The notes beneath the pieces are model-generated. The model did not search any database. It was not told where the DNA came from and worked only from the letters and a program-made list of their open reading frames with translations. Below, in pieces: positions 1 to 7,186 of a stretch of 17,481 nucleotides of DNA (positions are counted from its first letter, which is position 1; the number at the start of each line of letters is the position of its first letter). Source of the stretch: Desulfobacteraceae bacterium (GTDB lineage: Bacteria; Desulfobacterota; Desulfobacteria; Desulfobacterales; Desulfosalsimonadaceae); NCBI GenBank assembly GCA_021162325.1, contig JAGGYV010000072.1:1-17481 (forward strand), written 5' to 3'. The position numbers and the translations under genes are program-made.

Positions 1-1562
1 ACGGCTCACCAGCATCTTCTAATCCACCCACAGGGACGGCTGATGGAGATACTTTTGGCCTGAATATCAATTTTATTCCCACCGGGAATAGTCCCCCAAC
101 CGCTGTTGCAAAAGCGACTCCAACCAGTGCTACTGCCAATGAAACTATAACGTTGGACGGCTCCGAATCATATGATACAGACGGAACAATTGTGAAATAT
201 GCCTGGGATTTTGGAGATGGCAGCATAGGAGAAACAGGTGATCAACCAAGCCATACGTATGCGTCTGCCGGCACTTATACAGTGACCCTGACTGTGACCG
301 ATGATGATGAAGCAACCGGGATGGATACCTGTTCGGTTACGATAAATGATATTTCGAATATTGATCCGACCGCTGTTGCAACAGCAAACCCGACAAGTGC
401 TCTTGTAAATGAAACAGTGACGTTGGACGGCTCCGGATCTTCGGATACAGATGGCACCATTGTCAGCTATGCCTGGAACCAGACAGCCGGAACAACAGGG
501 ACTTTTTCAGACCCTGCCATTGCTGAGCCGACCTTTACCGTGTCGGCGGGAACGGCTGGCGGCGAAGTCCTGACATTTGAATTAACCGTAACCGATGATG
601 ACGGCGCGACCGGAAGGGATACCTGTTCGGTAACAGTAATCAACCAGGCGCCGAATCCTCCGGAACAGACAGCTCCTCTCAATGGCTCGACTGACGTATC
701 GTTGATGCCTGAATTAATCACCGGCGCTTACAGTGATCCGAATAACGATCCCCATGCCATGACCCAATGGCAGGTAGCGACGGACCAGCTGTTTGATGGC
801 GCATCCCTGGTCTATAATGAAGAGACCGGTGAATACCTCACCAGCGTATTTGTCCCGCCGAACCTGATTTTAGAAGCCGGCACCACATATTACTGGCGTG
901 CCCGGTTCAACGATGGAACGAGCTGGTCTGACTATTCGGTGAACTGGTCCTTTACCACCATAGCTGACGGCGCGACTTTTGTTGATGGTGTCAATGACGA
1001 TGACCTGATCAGTAGCGATGACGACAAGCTGCTGGGCGAAGACTTTGTTGATGACGGCGAGGTTGTAAACACTGACACGATCAAAAGCTTTAAATCAAAA
1101 GTGGATCCAACGGTTCAGATCGGCCTTAAATCGGAAACCGCCGGTGTGGTGATTGAAAAATGCGGATCAGCAGATCCAAATGCGTATGCCGCCTATGTGG
1201 ATACGAAGGTTCCGGCCATTCCGTTTGGTTTGATTGAAGTTGCGCTTACGAATGTGCCTGTCGGTGGTGAAGCAGAGATCACGGTGTATTATTCAGAAGC
1301 ACTGCCTGCCAATTTTACCTGGTGGAAATTTGATCCCAACAAAGGGGAATTTTATGACTATCAGGCCGCGCATCCTGAAATAGCGGATCTGGTCGTTGTC
1401 AGTGAGGACAAGATGTCTGTAACCGTCAAATTTAAAGATGGTGAATACGGCGATCTGGTGTCAACTCCTGGCGGCAAAATTATCGATCCTTCCGGACCGG
1501 GCGGGGAAAGCAGCGGGGGGCATCATAGCGATTCTTGCTTTATTAGTACCGTCCAGGAATAA
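1..1562 (+). CDS. Secreted PKD-domain surface protein, 3' part, with choice-of-anchor U-like module and truncated CFI box
   Basis: The reading frame is open from the first bases of the window (complete codons from position 3), so the 5' end lies outside and the ATG at 153 is only an internal Met. Two PKD-type repeats are visible (about 99-345 and 363-640). Each has an LDGS(E/G)S.DTDGTIV.YAW core and ends in TVTDDD.ATG.DTCSVT; the first keeps the typical WDFGDG. A fibronectin-III/Ig-like segment follows (about 645-965, with TTYYWRARF.DG). Then come an Asp-rich, possibly Ca-binding stretch (985-1080) and a domain of the 'choice-of-anchor U' kind (about 1085-1455, with IGLKSETAGVVIEKC and FTWWKFDP). 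The tail is Gly/Ser/His rich and ends SDSCFISTVQE. Family knowledge: such proteins are exported, cell-surface adhesive or structural proteins. The end resembles the CFI(A/S)TA start of a CFI-box sorting tail but stops 4 residues after CFIS. No substrate or partner is inferable. Confidence 0.85.
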   Translation, partial: GSPASSNPPTGTADGDTFGLNINFIPTGNSPPTAVAKATPTSATANETITLDGSESYDTDGTIVKYAWDFGDGSIGETGDQPSHTYASAGTYTVTLTVTDDDEATGMDTCSVTINDISNIDPTAVATANPTSALVNETVTLDGSGSSDTDGTIVSYAWNQTAGTTGTFSDPAIAEPTFTVSAGTAGGEVLTFELTVTDDDGATGRDTCSVTVINQAPNPPEQTAPLNGSTDVSLMPELITGAYSDPNNDPHAMTQWQVATDQLFDGASLVYNEETGEYLTSVFVPPNLILEAGTTYYWRARFNDGTSWSDYSVNWSFTTIADGATFVDGVNDDDLISSDDDKLLGEDFVDDGEVVNTDTIKSFKSKVDPTVQIGLKSETAGVVIEKCGSADPNAYAAYVDTKVPAIPFGLIEVALTNVPVGGEAEITVYYSEALPANFTWWKFDPNKGEFYDYQAAHPEIADLVVVSEDKMSVTVKFKDGEYGDLVSTPGGKIIDPSGPGGESSGGHHSDSCFISTVQE

Positions 1563-1581
1563 CCATAAATCATGTGCAACC

Positions 1582-1620
1582 CAACTTTGGATCGGCATAC
1601 GTTTTGCCGATCCAAAGTTG
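1582..1620 (+). terminator. Perfect 16-bp hairpin after the PKD-protein gene
   Basis: Arms 1582-1597 and 1605-1620 are exact reverse complements (CAACTTTGGATCGGCA), with a 7-nt loop. The hairpin starts 20 bp after the stop at 1562. No T-run follows, so it may stabilise the 3' end of the mRNA or be a mobile palindrome rather than an intrinsic terminator. Confidence 0.6.
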
Positions 1621-1643
1621 AACCTTATCAAAAATTGATAAAC

Positions 1644-1793
1644 TCGTAAAAAGTCGAATTCCGATGGCAAAGAAAAAAGCTCCACCAAATTTTAGAATTG
1701 GCGAGGCGCGCAAATCCTGAGTAATGATTCGTACTTATCGTACCATGAAGAAGCGAAGGATGCAGCGCAACAAAGAATTTGGACTTTTTACGA
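1644..1793. repeat. ~150-bp non-coding element bounded by 12-bp inverted repeats
   Basis: TCGTAAAAAGTC at 1644-1655 is exactly inverted as GACTTTTTACGA at 1782-1793, and the match extends imperfectly inward (GAATT against AATTT). The interior contains GTAC-ttatc-GTAC. There is no plausible reading frame. The design, terminal inverted repeats around a short non-coding body, is that of interspersed MITE-like or REP-like elements. Its copy number elsewhere cannot be seen here. Confidence 0.5.
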
Positions 1794-1810
1794 AGCCATC
1801 AAAAATTAAA

Positions 1811-1845
1811 AAAGAAGGGGGCCTGCTCAGGGCCCCCTTCTTTTT
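1811..1845. terminator. Strong, probably bidirectional, rho-independent terminator
   Basis: A perfect 13-bp GC-rich stem has arms AAAGAAGGGGGCC at 1811-1823 and its exact complement at 1831-1843, with a 7-nt loop. A T-run follows on the plus strand and an A-run precedes it (1801-1813), so it can stop transcription from both sides. On the minus strand it could end the toxin-antitoxin transcript, whose last stop is at 1957. Confidence 0.85.
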
Positions 1846-1956
1846 ATAGCAAGTCGGATGAAAGCGACGGTAAATAGCCTCGTCTTGGGTTAAGACCGAT
1901 AATTTGTTAGGTAAAAAAACAGTAGCGCTTTACTTCGGGGTCACAAAATTGCATTA

Positions 1957-2355
1957 TTACCAGAGACTTCGAACATTTTTATAAGCTATAATTTTTTCGT
2001 CTTTCGACAAGATTGTGGCATTTTCCTCACGCGCTGTTGCTACAATAATTTGGTCAGCTGAATCATTATGAAAAGGTTGGGGAAGCACAGTTGAGCGGTA
2101 TGATAAAATAGGAGAAAGGGGAACGACTCTCAATTTTGGCATATCAAGGGCTGTATTTATCCAATCCTCCGGGTTACAAGAAATAGCAATTCTTTGTTTT
2201 TCAAGAAGTTTACTGAATTCCCATGGAGAAATTGCGGATAAGAGTATTTCCTCATACATATTTGTATTGCCAATTATCTCTTTAACCCTTTGAGATAACT
2301 TTTGTGGGTTCATATTCCACCAGATCCAGGTATGAGTATCAAGCATATATATCAT
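1957..2355 (-). CDS. PIN-domain toxin (VapC family), module 1
   Basis: A 132-residue protein starting MIYMLDTHTWIWW. The PIN-domain acidic residues are in place: D6 in LDTHTW, E46 in SPWEF, D101 in NDSADQIIVATA and D119 in LSKDEK. Family knowledge: VapC-type toxins are Mg-dependent RNases, often cutting tRNA or rRNA, and are held inactive by their antitoxin. The ATG at 2355 is preferred over one five codons upstream because it forms an ATGA overlap with the antitoxin stop (2354-2352), the usual translational coupling in these operons. The length is normal and nothing suggests decay. The RNA target is unknown. Confidence 0.85.
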   Translation of the reverse strand: MIYMLDTHTWIWWNMNPQKLSQRVKEIIGNTNMYEEILLSAISPWEFSKLLEKQRIAISCNPEDWINTALDMPKLRVVPLSPILSYRSTVLPQPFHNDSADQIIVATAREENATILSKDEKIIAYKNVRSLW

Positions 2356-2585
2356 TTGCAGGCATCCCACATTTCCTCACCGAAAGGTGAAATTATGTCT
2401 TTTTCAAAAACAAATGCATCAGAAAGTTTGCCTGGTTTAGGATATATATCAGCGTTACGGTAAGGTGTTATTTGGGCTAATGGTTTACCTCGTTTTGTTA
2501 TGACAATAATTTCCTGTGTTTTGGAAACTCGGTCCAATATTTTCAAGGCATGTGACTTAAATTTGCTTATTCCCATGGTCTCCAT
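2352..2585 (-). CDS. Phd/YefM-family antitoxin, module 1
   Basis: A 77-residue protein, METMGISKFKSHALKILDRV..., with the Phd/YefM N-terminal DNA-binding fold signature (ISKFKSHALKILDRVSKTQEIIVITKRGKPLAQI, about residues 5-39) and a C-terminal toxin-binding tail (FEKDIISPFGEEMWDACK). It is expected to neutralise the downstream PIN toxin and repress its own promoter. AAAGGAGGTG ends about five bases before the ATG at 2585 and fixes that start. It overlaps the toxin start by 4 bp. Confidence 0.85.
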   Translation of the reverse strand: METMGISKFKSHALKILDRVSKTQEIIVITKRGKPLAQITPYRNADIYPKPGKLSDAFVFEKDIISPFGEEMWDACK

Positions 2586-2819
2586 AATGGCACCTCCTTT
2601 ATAAGGATATAATAGTCAAGTCAAGTGACCAAGTCAAGGACAAAACAAAATTGGGGTCAACTATTTTTTGTCAAGAAAGATGAAACGTTCTGTTTGTAAC
2701 CGAACTTTTTGAGGCCATACGCAGTGATTGCCCAACCCGTCTATTTCCTGAATATCAATGGGTCTGCACAACCGTATCATCAAATTGTTGGCAGGAACTA
2801 TCTGATAATTGATTTGCTC
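2586..2819. other. Gap between toxin-antitoxin modules; possible gene remnant
   Basis: Besides the module 1 promoter, the gap holds a plus-strand open stretch of about 42 codons (2684-2812). It has no ATG and ends ...CWQELSDN before a TGA. It reads like protein but cannot be assigned, and may be the end of a decayed gene. No terminator for the module 2 transcript is seen. Confidence 0.25.
2609..2637 (-). promoter_or_regulatory. Sigma-70-type promoter of toxin-antitoxin module 1, with repeated GTCAAG motifs
   Basis: Reading the minus strand, TTGACT (2637-2632) and TATTAT (2614-2609) are separated by exactly 17 bp, just upstream of the antitoxin ribosome binding site. The spacer and -35 contain repeated copies of CTTGAC (GTCAAG on the plus strand, about 2615-2638), which could be the antitoxin operator. 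The promoter is well supported by spacing; the operator is an inference. Confidence 0.65.
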
Positions 2820-3239
2820 TTAAGTCCAGGGATTTAATAAATCAACACCACTGATTTCCATATCTTTGATATTTCTTGTTACGACAACCAAATCATGAAA
2901 AAATCCTGTAGCTGCAATCAGCCCATCAATTGCGGGTAGCGTTTTACCTAAAAGCGCTAACTTTGCTTGAATTTTTCCCCAGGTTCTTGCCGTCTGGATA
3001 TCAAAATCAATTATTCTGTTTTTAAACCGCCTATTCAAATCATACGTGACCCACTTATGAAGAGTACTTTTTTTTCTGTTATCTGGTAATTTTTCTATTC
3101 CTTTATACAGTTCACCAATTGTCAACACGCTGATAAATAGCCTTATTTCCTCAGTATTGGATATCCATTCAACAACTTTTGGATTGGGTTGTGGTTTTAT
3201 TAATTCAGAGATTACGCATGTGTCCAACAAATACTTCAT
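2820..3239 (-). CDS. PIN-domain toxin (VapC/FitB-like), module 2
   Basis: A 139-residue protein, MKYLLDTCVISELIKPQPNPKVVEWI..., with PIN catalytic residues D6 (LLDTCVISEL), E43 (TIGELYKGI), D105 (LPAIDGLIAATG) and the TRN..D box at 121-126. This is a classic VapC/FitB layout, clearly different in sequence from the PIN protein of module 1, so the two modules are not recent duplicates. A Mg-dependent RNase activity is expected from the family. It overlaps its antitoxin by ATGA (3239-3236). Confidence 0.88.
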   Translation of the reverse strand: MKYLLDTCVISELIKPQPNPKVVEWISNTEEIRLFISVLTIGELYKGIEKLPDNRKKSTLHKWVTYDLNRRFKNRIIDFDIQTARTWGKIQAKLALLGKTLPAIDGLIAATGFFHDLVVVTRNIKDMEISGVDLLNPWT

Positions 3240-3490
3240 AGGACAATATCCCTTGGTATTTCCTTATTTCTTGAAAAATCAAGTTTTTCCTCTGCAAGCG
3301 GGGAATTTTTGAAAAAATCAACCAACGTTGTTTTGGGTTTCGTCAGTTGTTTGTATTCATCAATTGAAATAACAACTACCGCCTCTTTACCATTTTTTGT
3401 AACAATCTGAGGCCCTTTTTTTTGGACAGTTTCAACAAGATTGCTGAATTTATTTTTTGCATCTTGAAGCTGCCAATAATTTTCAATCAT
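3236..3490 (-). CDS. Phd/YefM-family antitoxin, module 2
   Basis: An 84-residue protein, MIENYWQLQDAKNKFSNLVETVQKKGPQIVTKNGKEAVVVISIDEYKQL..., with the typical Phd/YefM fold in the first ~50 residues (W.LQDAK.KFS.LV, IVTKNGKEAVVVIS..EY). The flexible tail LVDFFKNSPLAEEKLDFSRNKEIPRDIVL matches the toxin-wrapping tail of FitA/Phd-type antitoxins. A TAGGTG ribosome site lies just upstream of the ATG at 3490. It is translationally coupled to the following PIN toxin, which it should neutralise, and probably autorepresses the operon. Confidence 0.88.
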   Translation of the reverse strand: MIENYWQLQDAKNKFSNLVETVQKKGPQIVTKNGKEAVVVISIDEYKQLTKPKTTLVDFFKNSPLAEEKLDFSRNKEIPRDIVL

Positions 3491-3530
3491 AATTACACCT
3501 AATCATTATTTTTTGTTGCCAAAATCACGC

Positions 3531-3546
3531 CAGACTGTCTAGTCTG
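3531..3546. promoter_or_regulatory. Palindrome upstream of module 2, candidate antitoxin operator
   Basis: CAGACT-GTCT-AGTCTG is an inverted repeat of 6-bp arms with a 4-bp spacer, about 40 bp upstream of the antitoxin start at 3490. Its location suits a Phd/YefM autorepression site. No clear -35/-10 pair was recognised next to it. Confidence 0.4.
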
Positions 3547-4319
3547 TATTTGATATAAGCAATGGTGTCAACAAAATCATTAATCCAACACAATATAGGG
3601 ACTTTGTGCTTTGCGAAGCTAAAAAAAAATTATCCCGCTTCAATTCGTGTTTGCACCCTGGCCATCACTCCCATCAAAAATTTTACATTATCAATAAAAT
3701 TTTTGCTCCCTACCGCGATATTTTTGCTCCGCTTGTCGTCACGGCGAAGATCGCCTGTTGCCAGGCGACTCTCAACCCATTTTTTGCGGCTGGTTTTACT
3801 CCCATCATAGGTATCGTATCCCCATTAACAAAATCAATAATCAAGATCCGGCACCATTTTTGTTAATTACTATTGATCGATAAACTATTGATTTTTTAAT
3901 ATAATATTTTTTTAAAGCCTAAACGCCACCTTCGCGGCAATAACAATCCATGCCAAACCCCTATCGGGTTGCATTACTTAAGAACCTGAATCCACGCACT
4001 TCACAACAAATGTGGGCCAGGCTGTATTGTTAACGGCACAAACAATAATCTTTACGATAATACCCGATCATCAGTTTAGCTATTTTTATTATTTGATTTA
4101 TTTTAGAATTATTGGCGACAAAATTTGCACTGTACAACAGAAAGCCATGATCGGAAGCATTCATAATAAATATCTATATTTTTTAAAAAAAATAGTATAT
4201 GCTTAAATATTAGAATAAATGAGTAACGATGGGTAATTTTATTAGACAAAAGCTCAATTAACTCTTGTTCACTTTTCAGGGATGTTTAAAAAGCGCCATG
4301 TTGTTGTTAGGGAGGTGGA
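3547..4319. other. Gene-free, AT-rich stretch
   Basis: No convincing coding sequence is seen on either strand. Open frames in 3562-3866 and 4012-4206 lack ribosome sites and recognisable domains. There are small direct repeats: TTTTTGCTCC occurs twice near 3700-3730, and ACTCCCATCA near 3667 and 3800. The segment around 3620-3800 is less AT-rich than its surroundings and could be a decayed gene, but no family could be named. No tRNA, IS end or attachment site was found. Confidence 0.4.
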
Positions 4320-4457
4320 AAATATTAATATACCATAATTGCGCCGAATTTTTGGTTGTATTCAAGACGCGTTAACAGGCGCATAACGGGTTACGTAACT
4401 GTTGACGCAACGAAGAAGACGACCAAAAAGGCAAGCAAGTTTGATATATTAATATTT
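4320..4457. repeat. Nested-palindrome repeat upstream of the lipoprotein genes
   Basis: Outer arms AAATATTAATATA (4320-4332) and TATATTAATATTT (4445-4457) are exact 13-bp inverted repeats. Inside is a second, longer foldback: TTTTTGGTTGTATTC...GCGTTAACAG (about 4349-4378) against CTGTTGACGC...GACGACCAAAAA (about 4399-4429). Several differences between the arms are G-U compatible. At its heart is the 10-bp palindrome GTTACGTAAC (4390-4399). This looks like a structured interspersed element rather than a gene. It ends about 75 bp upstream of the lipoprotein start. Confidence 0.55.
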
Positions 4458-4532
4458 GGAAGTTCCCTTACATCCTTTGAAACAGCCGAAAAATAAATGT
4501 AGCGGTTTAATCTTGATTAAAGTGGAGGTATT

Positions 4533-4976
4533 ATGAAATCATGTATCCGTATGACTTTGATGCTGGTTCTTGTATTGACAGTGAGCATTTGCCTGAGTGC
4601 CTGTGAAAAGAAAAAAGAAGGAAAAGTAATTGTCATAGAAAAAGAATTTAATTTAGAAAAGGGCTCCAAGTTCACTTATTCACTGAATGTTAAAGGAAAA
4701 ATGAAAAATGTCGGTGATGTGGATGTGAAAAACATTGTCGTTGCCGGACGCTGCAATACCTGTGATGAGATGATGATCAGCGGCAAATGGTTTGCTACTC
4801 AGACAGTGCGCTCTCGAGATCAGCAAGATACTATCACCTATCTGGCAAAAGACGATGAAGCGGAATTCCAATTTATGGGCATTGCCTATTATTATACCAA
4901 GGAAGGCGAGGCGTCGCAAACATTTCCTGAAGGACTTGAAGTAATAATAGAGTCACTTGAAGTCGCTGAAAAATAG
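4533..4976 (+). CDS. Small lipoprotein with a Cys pair
   Basis: A 147-residue protein. Residues 1-23 form a signal peptide ending in the lipobox LSAC, with lipid-modified C24, followed by a Lys/Glu-rich linker. The body (about 40-145) is predicted beta-rich. The stretch GKMKNVGDVDVKNIVVAGRC recalls FxLYD-type domains that describe 'extra beta-sandwich' lipoproteins. C74 and C77 (RCNTC) could form a disulfide or bind metal. GTGGAGGT lies just before the ATG. The protein should be anchored to a membrane facing the periplasm. No specific function can be given. It is probably co-transcribed with the second lipoprotein 62 bp downstream. Confidence 0.75.
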   Translation: MKSCIRMTLMLVLVLTVSICLSACEKKKEGKVIVIEKEFNLEKGSKFTYSLNVKGKMKNVGDVDVKNIVVAGRCNTCDEMMISGKWFATQTVRSRDQQDTITYLAKDDEAEFQFMGIAYYYTKEGEASQTFPEGLEVIIESLEVAEK

Positions 4977-5038
4977 AAAGTGGAATCAAATCCGTTAGGA
5001 CAAAAATCCCAGACACTATGTAATTAGGAGGCATTTGG

Positions 5039-5785
5039 ATGAAAAAACAGACAAGCTGGTTGGTAATTGCAATGTTTGTGGGCTTAGTTATGATAGCGGG
5101 ATGCGGGAAACAATCCGGGCTGAAAGGAAAAATCCTGGATTCAAAATCCCACCCCATTTCAAAACTCAAAATAATTGCCAAACAAGTCAGCCCAATTATA
5201 AAAGGGTATGAGCAATTTGAAACGACAACCAGCTCTGATGGGACATTTGAGTTCACAAAACTTTACCCGTCATCTGACTATGTGATTTCTGTCTACCATA
5301 CGAACTGGAGTACAAATGCCGAAGCAAGAGTGACTACCGGGGAAAAAGGCAAGACGACTACGTTATTGTATCCAATACAGATTTTTATTGCTGTAAATGC
5401 CGAGGGATATCAAATGGACCCGCAAACCAATAAACCGAGGTGTATTGTGACCACTGAAGGCGCTATTAGCATTATTACCGATTTATTTTTCGAACGGGAA
5501 TGGGTTTTAGGACCGGATGTAGATACGACTTATGATGAGGCAAAAGCATGGTGCGCCGGTTTGTCTATTGCCGGTGGCGGGTGGCGCATGCCCCAACAAG
5601 AAGAGTTAAGGATTTCATATATCACAGGTCTTGGTGAAAAAGACATAAGGCCGGCGTTTAAAACCACAGGATCGTTTGTCTGGTCCGGCGAAAAATTCGA
5701 TGCCAAGTCGGACTGGGGCTTGCCCTTATCCAGCGGTGACCACCATGGCGGGCGGGCATTTGCGGTGCGTTCCCTAAAACGATAG
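5039..5785 (+). CDS. Lipoprotein with carboxypeptidase-regulatory-like and DUF1566-like domains
   Basis: A 248-residue protein. The signal peptide ends in the lipobox IAGC (lipidated C22). Residues about 26-115 look like a carboxypeptidase-regulatory-like beta sandwich (LKGKILDSKSHPISKLKI...SSDGTFEFTKLYPSSDYVISV). The C-terminal part (about 160-247) resembles a DUF1566/Lcl-type domain: AKAWCAGLSIAGGGWRMPQQEELR, FVWSGEKFD and a closing GGRAFAVRSLKR. Family knowledge: these modules occur on surface-exposed binding or adhesion proteins. AGGAGG at about 5026-5031 precedes the ATG. The gene ends only 9 bp before the stop of the convergent regulator gene, with no visible terminator between them. 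Confidence 0.8.
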   Translation: MKKQTSWLVIAMFVGLVMIAGCGKQSGLKGKILDSKSHPISKLKIIAKQVSPIIKGYEQFETTTSSDGTFEFTKLYPSSDYVISVYHTNWSTNAEARVTTGEKGKTTTLLYPIQIFIAVNAEGYQMDPQTNKPRCIVTTEGAISIITDLFFEREWVLGPDVDTTYDEAKAWCAGLSIAGGGWRMPQQEELRISYITGLGEKDIRPAFKTTGSFVWSGEKFDAKSDWGLPLSSGDHHGGRAFAVRSLKR

Positions 5786-5794
5786 GACGATAAA

Positions 5795-7186
5795 TTATTT
5801 CCGAAAAGATTCCGAGGCAATTTCATAACGGCGCATAATTTGTTGCAGGGCCTGTCGTTCCAGCCCGCAGGATCGGGCGGCCTGAGTGACGTTGCCATTG
5901 CTGGCGGAAAGCAAATCACCGATATAATCGGCATTAAATCCCTGTAGCATCTGGTCTTTGGCTTCCTTATAGGGCAATTGCTGGAGCGGTTGACGACTCC
6001 GTATTTTTCCGGGCAGTCCTTTATTAAAATCGACATCTTCGGGTTTGATCTCATCAGAACCAGAAAATAAGATTCCCTGAATAATCACATTCTCCATTTC
6101 CCGAACATTCCCGGTCCATGGCCTTTTTAAAAAAAGGGCCATTAATTCAGGAGACAATCGTTTGACCGGCTTGTTTAACTCCGTCGAATGCTTTTCAAGT
6201 AAATGACTGGCAATTAGAGGGATATCTTCTGGATGCTCCCTTAGGGGCGGAAGTTCGATGGTCAAGACGTTCAATCGGTGGTAAAAATCCTCCCGAAATT
6301 CATTTTTCAAAATTTTGCCGGGTAAATTCTGGTTTGACGACGTAATAATACGGACATCTACGCGTATTGATTTGGTATCACCCAGCGGCTTTATCTCTTT
6401 TTCCTGGAACACCCGGAGAAGCTTGGTCTGAAAGGTGGGACTGATATCACCGATCTCATCTAAAAAAATAGACCCATTGCGAGCCTCCTGAAACAACCCG
6501 TCTCTGTTCTGCGTGGCATGGGTAAACGCCCCTTTTTTGTAACCAAACAGTTCACTCTCAAGAATACTTTCCGGAACAGAGGGACAATTTACCGCCACAA
6601 ACGGGCCCCGGCTGCGGTTACTCAAGGCGTGGACAGCTCTGGCAGTCAAATCTTTTCCTGTCCCTGTTTCACCGGTAATCAGCACGGTATAATCTGTTTT
6701 TGCCGCAATTTGAATGACTTCATAAACCTTCTTCATGCGGGTACTTTTTCCCACCAGATCCTGAAACACATGAATATTCAAACATTCTTTCTGAAGCCTT
6801 AAATTTTCACGCAAAAGAGCGCTTCGCTCCAGGGCTTTTTCCAGCCGGAGCACGAGCGCACTATGATCAAACGGCTTGGTAATAAAATCATAGGCACCGT
6901 TTTTCATAGCTTCCACCGCCAGATCGATACTGCCGAATGCCGTCATGATAACAACCGTAATATCCGACGATTCCCTTTTAATCAATTCGAGAAGCTCCAA
7001 TCCGTCCATTCCCGGCATTTTGATGTCTGCCAGGACTAAATCAAATTGATTATTTGCAAGGATACTTAACGCCATTTCACCTGACGAAGCAGTTTCAACC
7101 CGGCAATTCAGAGCAGGTTCAAGACTTCGCTTCAGAAGCTGCTGCATATCCATTTCATCATCAACAACCAGAATCGATCTGATCAT
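5795..7186 (-). CDS. NtrC/AtoC-class sigma-54-dependent response regulator
   Basis: A 463-residue protein with three domains. The receiver (1-120) has the acidic pair D9-D10, phospho-acceptor D54 (LADIKMPG), T82 and K104. The AAA+ domain (about 143-380) has Walker A GETGTGKD (172-179), the sigma-54 contact loop GAFTHA (219-224) and Walker B IFLDEI (240-245). The Fis-type helix-turn-helix is at about 419-456 (GNVTQAARSCGLERQALQQIMRRY). When phosphorylated by its kinase it should bind upstream DNA and drive ATP-dependent opening at sigma-54 promoters. Two such promoters lie in this window (12216-12230 and 12615-12630) and are natural candidate targets. The GAFTGA loop has His for Gly at position 5. 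Its start lies within the last codons of the kinase gene (26-bp overlap), so the pair is coupled. Confidence 0.95.
   Translation of the reverse strand: MIRSILVVDDEMDMQQLLKRSLEPALNCRVETASSGEMALSILANNQFDLVLADIKMPGMDGLELLELIKRESSDITVVIMTAFGSIDLAVEAMKNGAYDFITKPFDHSALVLRLEKALERSALLRENLRLQKECLNIHVFQDLVGKSTRMKKVYEVIQIAAKTDYTVLITGETGTGKDLTARAVHALSNRSRGPFVAVNCPSVPESILESELFGYKKGAFTHATQNRDGLFQEARNGSIFLDEIGDISPTFQTKLLRVFQEKEIKPLGDTKSIRVDVRIITSSNQNLPGKILKNEFREDFYHRLNVLTIELPPLREHPEDIPLIASHLLEKHSTELNKPVKRLSPELMALFLKRPWTGNVREMENVIIQGILFSGSDEIKPEDVDFNKGLPGKIRSRQPLQQLPYKEAKDQMLQGFNADYIGDLLSASNGNVTQAARSCGLERQALQQIMRRYEIASESFRK

Noticed and set aside
1438..1638. Plus-strand frame overlapping the end of the PKD gene, tested as a frameshifted CFI-box continuation
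   Set aside because: It has no AAYGS-type continuation or hydrophobic anchor and runs through the palindrome, so it is not a lost tail.
2684..2812. 42-codon open stretch between the toxin-antitoxin pairs
   Set aside because: No start codon, ribosome site or recognisable family; at most a remnant.
3562..3866. Overlapping plus-strand frames and a broken minus-strand frame in the gene-free region
   Set aside because: No ribosome sites and low-complexity composition; the minus-strand reading (MMGVKPAAKNGLRVAWQQ...) hits stops quickly. No family could be named.
3900..4050. Possible integron attC-like site suggested by the tandem toxin-antitoxin pairs and GTTAACG
   Set aside because: The RYYYAAC and GTTRRRY core pair with proper folding could not be found.
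4012..4206. 64-codon plus-strand frame
   Set aside because: AT-rich Ile/Tyr/Phe-heavy chance frame without a ribosome site.
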